A stretch of DNA of 64,000 bases from assembly GCA_036365145.1 (NCBI GenBank), contig JAEOAD010002231.1:620001-684000 (forward strand), in the 5' to 3' direction. Under the pieces are notes generated by a model. It saw nothing but the letters and a program-made list of their open reading frames with translations. It made no database searches and was not told the origin of the DNA. Below are positions 58,698 through 64,000 of the stretch, in pieces; positions within the stretch are counted from its first letter, which is position 1, and the number at the start of each line of letters is the position of its first letter. The translations under genes were made by a program, and so were the position numbers. Source of the DNA: Orientallactaga sibirica (taxonomy: Eukaryota; Chordata; Mammalia; Rodentia; Dipodidae).

Positions 58698-58915
58698 AGG
58701 GGCTGGAGAGATGGCTCAGCAGTTAAGGCGCTTACCTGCAAAGCCTGAAAATTCTAAAGCCTAAAGATTCTCCAGTACCCACGTAAAGTCAGATGCATAG
58801 AGTGGTGTATGCAGCTGGAGTTCGTTTGTAGCAGCTGGACCCTCTGGCATGCCCATTCTCTCTATCTGTCTCTCTTCTCCCTATCTCTCTGCTTGCAAAT
58901 AAATAGATAAGTAAA
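58698..58915 (+). repeat. DIP SINE
   Basis: ggggctggagagatggctca to gcagctggagttcgtttgta. Target-site duplication aatggtgact. Confidence 0.93.
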
Positions 58916-59611
58916 GTAATATAGTAATATCAAATAAATGGTGACTGTTACCACTTCCCAGGACACTTGACAAGTTTCATAGATGAAGACACAGTCCTCT
59001 AGAGAAGAACAAGGAGAGGGAAAGATTGTGAACAGCTGATAGGATGAGACACGGTCCTCTAGGGAAGAATCATGGGGAGAGAGAGAGAGCACCATGTGGG
59101 GCAGCCACGTTGAGAGCCCCTGCAGCAGAGTGTTTTATTGTGCCCTCACTCAAATGTTGGCACAGCGAAGCGGAGCTTGAATGCTAAGTGTTTTGCTCCA
59201 GCAATCCCACATGCCAGTACACTTATATAACTCTCCCTGTTATGTAGGCTGGTAACATCCCACATCTTGTAATATTAACAAAGACAAAGGGATCATTAAC
59301 AGTGAGCTGTTCTTGAACTAGTGTCTTCTTGTTCAACGTCAATGGAGTAGAGTTTTATCACCATGCAAAAGGGATCAACTTCTGAAAATATTTCCTCAGA
59401 AAATTGCAGGACTGTATAAGTTTCTAGCAGTTCAGTGTATGGATGACTCTCATAATTCCATTTGTTTTTTGACTAAAATAGCTAACATGATTATAGAGAA
59501 CATAATGGAACAAGATGCCATTGAGTAACCCCAGTAATACTTCCTCTACAGAGATAGTGCTTCACATTCATATGTATGCAACTTGTTTTCTTCTTTAAAA
59601 AAAATAAATCA
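58916..59611. other. intergenic, nothing recognised
   Basis: Contains a short near-repeat pair (gaagacacagtcctctagag / gagacacggtcctctaggga at 58984 and 59046) but no known element or gene. Confidence 0.55.
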
Positions 59612-59770
59612 GAGCTGGGCGTGGTGGCACACACCTTTAATCCCAGCACTGGGGAGGCAGAGGTAGAAGGATCGCTGTGAGTTCGAGGCCACCTGAGACT
59701 ACATAGTGAATTCCAGGTCAGCCTGAGCTAGACCAAGACCCTACTTCAAAAAATCAACAACAACAAAAAA
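59612..59770 (+). repeat. B1 SINE
   Basis: gagctgggcgtggtggcaca to cagcctgagctagaccaaga and a CAA/A tail. Confidence 0.94.
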
Positions 59771-60079
59771 AAATTCAGTAATAGATTTGCAAGGAATCAA
59801 GAAAGCACTCTGCAAAGTTCTTTAAGGTTAATTGCACTGCTAATTCAGTCCAGTTTAAGTGGTTGCATGGCTCTAGATAATGTGGACACTGTGTGACCAA
59901 AGTCTCAGTGGGATGTTCAGGTAATTCAATAACCACTGAAGGCTATTGCCAAGCTTTGTGCAAATAAAATACAAAGAAATTCATGAGTGACACAAGTGAA
60001 GAGCTCAGTATAGATGTCACTTAATGAGTGCTTAATGAGGAACAAAGTCAAGGTGACCTGGCTGTATTATGTGGAACCA

Positions 60080-60235
60080 CCTCTTAAATTACTTCACTTA
60101 ATCCTTATAAGTGTACCAATTTAGGTCCTTTATCATTTTAATTTAACACATTAGTAATCTAAAACTCAGAAATGTTAATTTAGCCAAGCTCATTCAGTTA
60201 AATATAGTACAACCAGAATTTGAAACCAGACATCA
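60080..60235 (-). repeat. MIR, degraded
   Basis: ttacttcacttaatccttat, atctaaaactcagaaatgtt and tagccaagctcattcagtta, then gaatttgaaacc, in MIR reverse order. Confidence 0.65.
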
Positions 60236-60493
60236 CTTTCTTACCTAGGCATTAAAACTAGCAATCTTCCAGTCAGTGCAAAGGTAGAGATATGCCCAGG
60301 GTACAATGTACAGAGGACCACCAGTGGACCCATCTCAAGATTGTCTCAAAAGGAGGGGGAGGGAGGGAAAGAGGGGGGTCTACTAAGGACCCTAATGGAC
60401 TCCCAAATGTTCCCCAAAATCTAGTATTGGTCCAGATAACAGAAGGAAGGTGAATTCTTCCCTATATTCAAGACCCATATAAAAATTGGAAGT

Positions 60494-60650
60494 CAGCAGG
60501 GCATGGTGGCACTCTCCCAGCACTCACTCAGGAGGCAGAGGTAGGAGGATCACCGTGAGTTTCGAGGCCACTGAGACTACATAGTGAATTCCAGGTCAGC
60601 CTGAGCTAGAGTGAGACCCTACCTTGGAAAACAAAAAACAAACATAAAAA
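60494..60650 (+). repeat. B1 SINE, 5' part rearranged
   Basis: agcagggcatggtggcactc lacks the usual gcctttaat; the rest (aggaggcagaggtaggagga to gagaccctaccttgg) is typical. Flank aaaaattggaagt is repeated approximately at right. Confidence 0.9.
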
Positions 60651-61015
60651 AATGGAAGTTATGGTAATCACCAAAGATGTTTCCTTTAGCCCATCATACA
60701 TATCACATCCCATAGCAAAGTGAACTACTGCCTCTTCATGAATTTCCAGCCTCTGAAAGCTACTTCAATGCACCCTTCCTTTGATAGAATCAAATGGGAC
60801 AGCAGGAAGAAGCAGATGATGATGACTAAACTGACGCAACCTCAAATATAATACTGAAGCCAGACATCAAATGTAAATATCTGTAGAAATGTATACGTCT
60901 AAATATGATGTAAAGAAATATATTGTTAATACACACATAGCTTTGTATCTTTGGACAGGAAGAACTAATCTTGTGGGTAGAAGTTCATGATCAGTATTCT
61001 AAAATACAGAAGGAA
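60651..61015. other. intergenic, nothing recognised
   Basis: AT-rich, no feature. Confidence 0.6.
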
Positions 61016-61017
61016 TG

Positions 61018-61157
61018 CTGAGCCTGGGAGAACAGGCCTGTAACACTAGCACTTAGAAGATGAAGGCCGGAATTCAGGAGCTCAAGGCCATCACTGCTGT
61101 ATGGTGAGCTCCAGGCCAACCGGGGTTGCATGAGACCCTCTCAAAAAGAAAAAAAAT
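61018..61157 (+). repeat. old B1- or B4-type SINE
   Basis: gcctgggagaacaggcctgt, ctcaaggccatcactgctgt and gagaccctctcaaaaag: B1-like but strongly diverged. Confidence 0.6.
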
Positions 61158-61740
61158 GCATAGTGATAAATTTAGGTATAATAACAGGAGGGAAAAAAAA
61201 CCTCATTACATGATTAAAGTGTGGTTTTTATGTTTACTATACTCAGGATATTAATCTATTTAAACTAGTAAGAAATGTGAATTAGATAATTGAAAAGAAC
61301 AAGTGGTGATCAGAGTAAATTTAGTTAAATGCCTAAAACACTGTGAGTTAGAACACTTCATAGTAGAACAACCTTAAGATTCGACTTCAATTAATCGGTT
61401 TTCTCAGGGTGGAGTAGGAGATAGGAATGGAAGTACACATACAACTGCAATGAATCAAGGCAGATTGGTAATTATAATTAAAGCTTCTCCTTACTAGAAC
61501 TTCATGGTTCAGAGTTCTTGCTTATATAGCATCTCCAAAAACTAATGATATTTTGAATTCATATTTTACATGTCTTCTGAAATACAAGGGCACCTCTGCA
61601 CATAAAATTTAAGCAAATAGAACCTAGGAGGGGGACAACACAGTGTCAGTAGAACAGGAGCTGGAATTAAAGCACCGTTGTGTCAGTATTGTCTTTCAGG
61701 ACACTAGTGAATGGACATTTAGGAAAATCAGAATCTAAGA
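61158..61740. other. intergenic, nothing recognised
   Basis: No repeat or gene signal seen. Confidence 0.6.
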
Positions 61741-61892
61741 CAGGTGAGGTGAGTGCATACCTTTAATCCCAGCACTGATGCTGAGTTGGGGTGATTGCTG
61801 TGAGTCACCAGGCTGGCGCTGTAGAATGAGTTCCAGGTCAGCTTAGACTAGAGTGAGACCCCACCTCAAAATTAAAAAAAAAAAAAAAAAAA
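61741..61892 (+). repeat. B1 SINE, diverged
   Basis: caggtgaggtgagtgcatac ... tttaatcccagcactgatgc ... gagttccaggtcagcttaga, long A tail. Confidence 0.85.
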
Positions 61893-62492
61893 GGAGAGGA
61901 AGGAAGGGAGGCAAAGAAAGAAGTAAAGACCAAAATCTGGTCTATATAGAAGTAGAGAAATGGTTAGGAGCTCAAAGGACATGAAGGGGTCTCGAGACTC
62001 ACTGCAACAATCACAAAACATACATGCCACAGAAAACTGGCCTCTTGATGATGTCAAAGGGATCCAATTTCTGGTAGCTTCCAGTGTTCCTGGTCAATGA
62101 CGCTGCCCTCTGTTTTCACATTGTCTTTCCATGCTGTATGTCTGTTTTTGTGGCCAAATTTCTTTGACAAGAACTTAATCTTATTAGACTAGGACCTACC
62201 CTAATGACTTCATCTTGACCTGACCAAATGCGAAGACTATTTTCCAAATAAGATCTCATGCACAAATACTAGTAGTTAGGACTTCAACATTTTGGGGGGA
62301 AACTCAACTCAGCTCATAAGAGGACAATAGAACAACAACAAAATACACAAGTAGTACATAGGTATAACAGGTATCACCCTGGGAGCTTTTATTTTTCTAT
62401 CCCAAAAGTTATGAGACTAAACTGCTATGAAACTTTGAATAATCTTCTGGGGATGTCCTTGATAATGGAAAGTGCTATTTTGTTTTAACATT
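61893..62492. other. intergenic, nothing recognised
   Basis: 62040-62310 loosely resembles the middle of an old MaLR LTR (gactaggacctaccctaatg, gacttcatcttgacctgacc), which I cannot confirm. Confidence 0.4.
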
Positions 62493-62716
62493 TTAAATTT
62501 TATTTTAGAGAGAGTAAGAGAGAGAGAGAATTGGTGCACCAGGGCCTCAGCCACTGAAATTGAACTCCAGAGGCTTTCACCACCTAATGGGCATGTTCAA
62601 TCTTGCACTTGACTCACCTTTGTGCATCTAGTTTGCGTGGGATCTGGAGAGTTGAACATGAGTCTTTAGGCTTCACAGGCAAGCTCCTTAACCGCTAAGT
62701 CATCTCTCCAGCCCTG
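62493..62716 (-). repeat. DIP SINE, subfamily with extra segment, inverted
   Basis: On plus: (AG)n, ttggtgcaccagggcctcag, caccacctaatgggcatgtt, agtcatctctccagccc. Carries the same insert as 13359 and 31386. Confidence 0.92.
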
Positions 62717-63069
62717 TTTTGTTTTTAAAAGTGTTTTAATAGTCTTTATCAGTGGTGGAGCACTTGCTTACCATATATAACTTAGAACTTTGTAAATACC
62801 AAAGACAATTATTAAAATCTGAAAATCAATGTGTAAATCCAGTTAAGTTTGAGAGCCCAAACTTATATAGCATTTACTCCATAGAGAGAAATATATTAAA
62901 ATTAGTTTCTTCTCCAATCTTTTATACATATGTTATCTTTTAGTGAAAGACCATATAAGAAATAAGTCAAATATACATAAATGCAATATTTTTATACTAG
63001 TTTTCTTTAGTGATCTCATTAGACCTTAAATTTTAAATGAACTTATAACTTTCTTTTACAAGGTTATAA

Positions 63070-63265
63070 TTTTTATTTTATTTATTCATTTACTAGAGAG
63101 ACAGAGGGGGGGGAATGGGCATGCCAGGGCCTCTAGCCACTGCAAATGAACTGCAGATGCATGTGCCACCTTGTGCATCTGGTTTACATGGGTTCTGGGG
63201 AATCAAACCTAGGTCCTTAGGCTTCACAGGCAAGTTCCTTAACTGCTGAGCCATCTCTCCAGCCC
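63070..63265 (-). repeat. DIP SINE, inverted
   Basis: On plus: tttatttattcatttactag, aatgggcatgccagggcctc, gccatctctccagccc. Confidence 0.94.
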
Positions 63266-63282
63266 TAAATATTGTTTTCTTG

Positions 63283-63352
63283 GGGGAATGGGTACTTGGG
63301 ATCAAACCAGGGTTCTTAACATGCTAAGCATGCAATCACTGCCTCTGAAACT
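63283..63352 (-). repeat. ID-like fragment, inverted
   Basis: gggatcaaaccagggttctt and catgctaagcatgcaatcac match the reverse complement of an ID core. Confidence 0.55.
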
Positions 63353-63437
63353 ATTTAGAAATGCAAAAATTTTCAGTTCATTGTAGAATACCATCAATTT
63401 ATGGGTATCTAGTTTATAATTAAGTTATAATCTTGTA

Positions 63438-63638
63438 GAGCTGGAGAGATGACTTAGCAGTTAAGGCATTTGCCTACAAAGCCTAAGGACTTAGGTTTAA
63501 TTCCCTAGAACCCACATAAGCCAGATGCACAAGGTGGTGCATGCATCTGAAGTTCATTTACAGAGGCTAGAGGCCCTGGCACACCCATATTTATTTTCTC
63601 TCTTTCTCTCTCAACAAATAAATTAATTAATTAAAAAA
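63438..63638 (+). repeat. DIP SINE
   Basis: gagctggagagatgacttag to caaggtggtgcatgcatctg, ATT-rich tail. Confidence 0.93.
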
Positions 63639-63831
63639 CATATTTAGAGTCTCATAAATTATTAACAAAGGTGCTCAGTTTACCATCAGAAAGTAACTGG
63701 CACATGAAAAGGATGAAGAAGCATTTGATAAAGATCAAAGCATATTTTACACATGGTGAAAATAGAGTGAGATTTATTCCTGCATCAATAAAGATATCCA
63801 ATCCATTGTTCAATTCAAGATTTCTGAAGAA

Positions 63832-64000
63832 GGGCTGGAGAAATGGCTTAGCAGTTAAGGCATTAGCTTGTGAAGCCAAAGGACCCAGGTTTGATTCCCC
63901 AGGACCTATGTAAGCCAGATGCACAAGGCACACATGCATCCGGAGTTCATTTGCAGTGGCTAGAGGCCCTGGCATGTCCATTTTCTCTCTGTCTCTCTTC
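63832..64000 (+). repeat. DIP SINE, cut by window end
   Basis: gggctggagaaatggcttag to catccggagttcatttgcag. The tail lies beyond the window. Confidence 0.92.

Overview
The window is mammalian, from a rodent, and very probably from a jerboa (Dipodidae, for example Jaculus). It is AT-rich DNA crowded with two young SINE families. One is a tRNA-headed, B2-superfamily element with the opening ggctggagagatggcttag and a pyrimidine-rich tail, which matches what is known of the jerboa DIP element. The other is a rodent B1 (7SL-derived). Older rodent SINEs (B3, B4, ID), ancient MIR copies, LTRs of MaLR type and L1-3'-end-like blocks are also present. The species is inferred from repeats only; no gene in the window fixes it.

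The only protein-coding gene I can support is the 3' half of COL25A1 (collagen XXV alpha 1, the CLAC precursor) on the plus strand. Fifteen small coding exons lie between 711 and 36630. All are phase 0, most are multiples of 9 nt, and together they encode 274 residues of Gly-X-Y repeat plus the C-terminal non-collagenous tip, ending GLPMPGCWQK. The stop codon is not in that exon: it is the first codon of the next exon (39879), which is otherwise 3' UTR. Two neighbouring penultimate-type exons (34196-34282 and 34734-34811) both end in LDAPC-x-L and look like an old tandem exon duplication.

Layout: 1-39878 is exons and introns, with repeats dense up to about 32 kb and then almost no young SINEs to about 50.5 kb. 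39353-46905 is a direct tandem duplication of a 3.77-kb unit holding the last bit of the final intron plus the terminal exon and 3' UTR. The copies are about 99.6 percent identical and differ mostly by short indels, many in homopolymers, so an assembly artefact is a serious possibility. 46906 to about 48.7 kb is probably the remaining 3' UTR or immediate 3' flank. From there to 64000 I see no gene: SINEs, MIR fragments, a MaLR-like LTR broken by a SINE, a B3 with two nested insertions, and an isolated 5' half of a tRNA-Glu at 58269-58302.

I found no CRISPR array, operon, intact mobile element with coding capacity or functional RNA gene. The most useful points are the duplicated terminal exon, the paired alternative penultimate exons, the stop codon placed at an exon boundary, the SINE-poor interval over the last exons, and the truncated tRNA.
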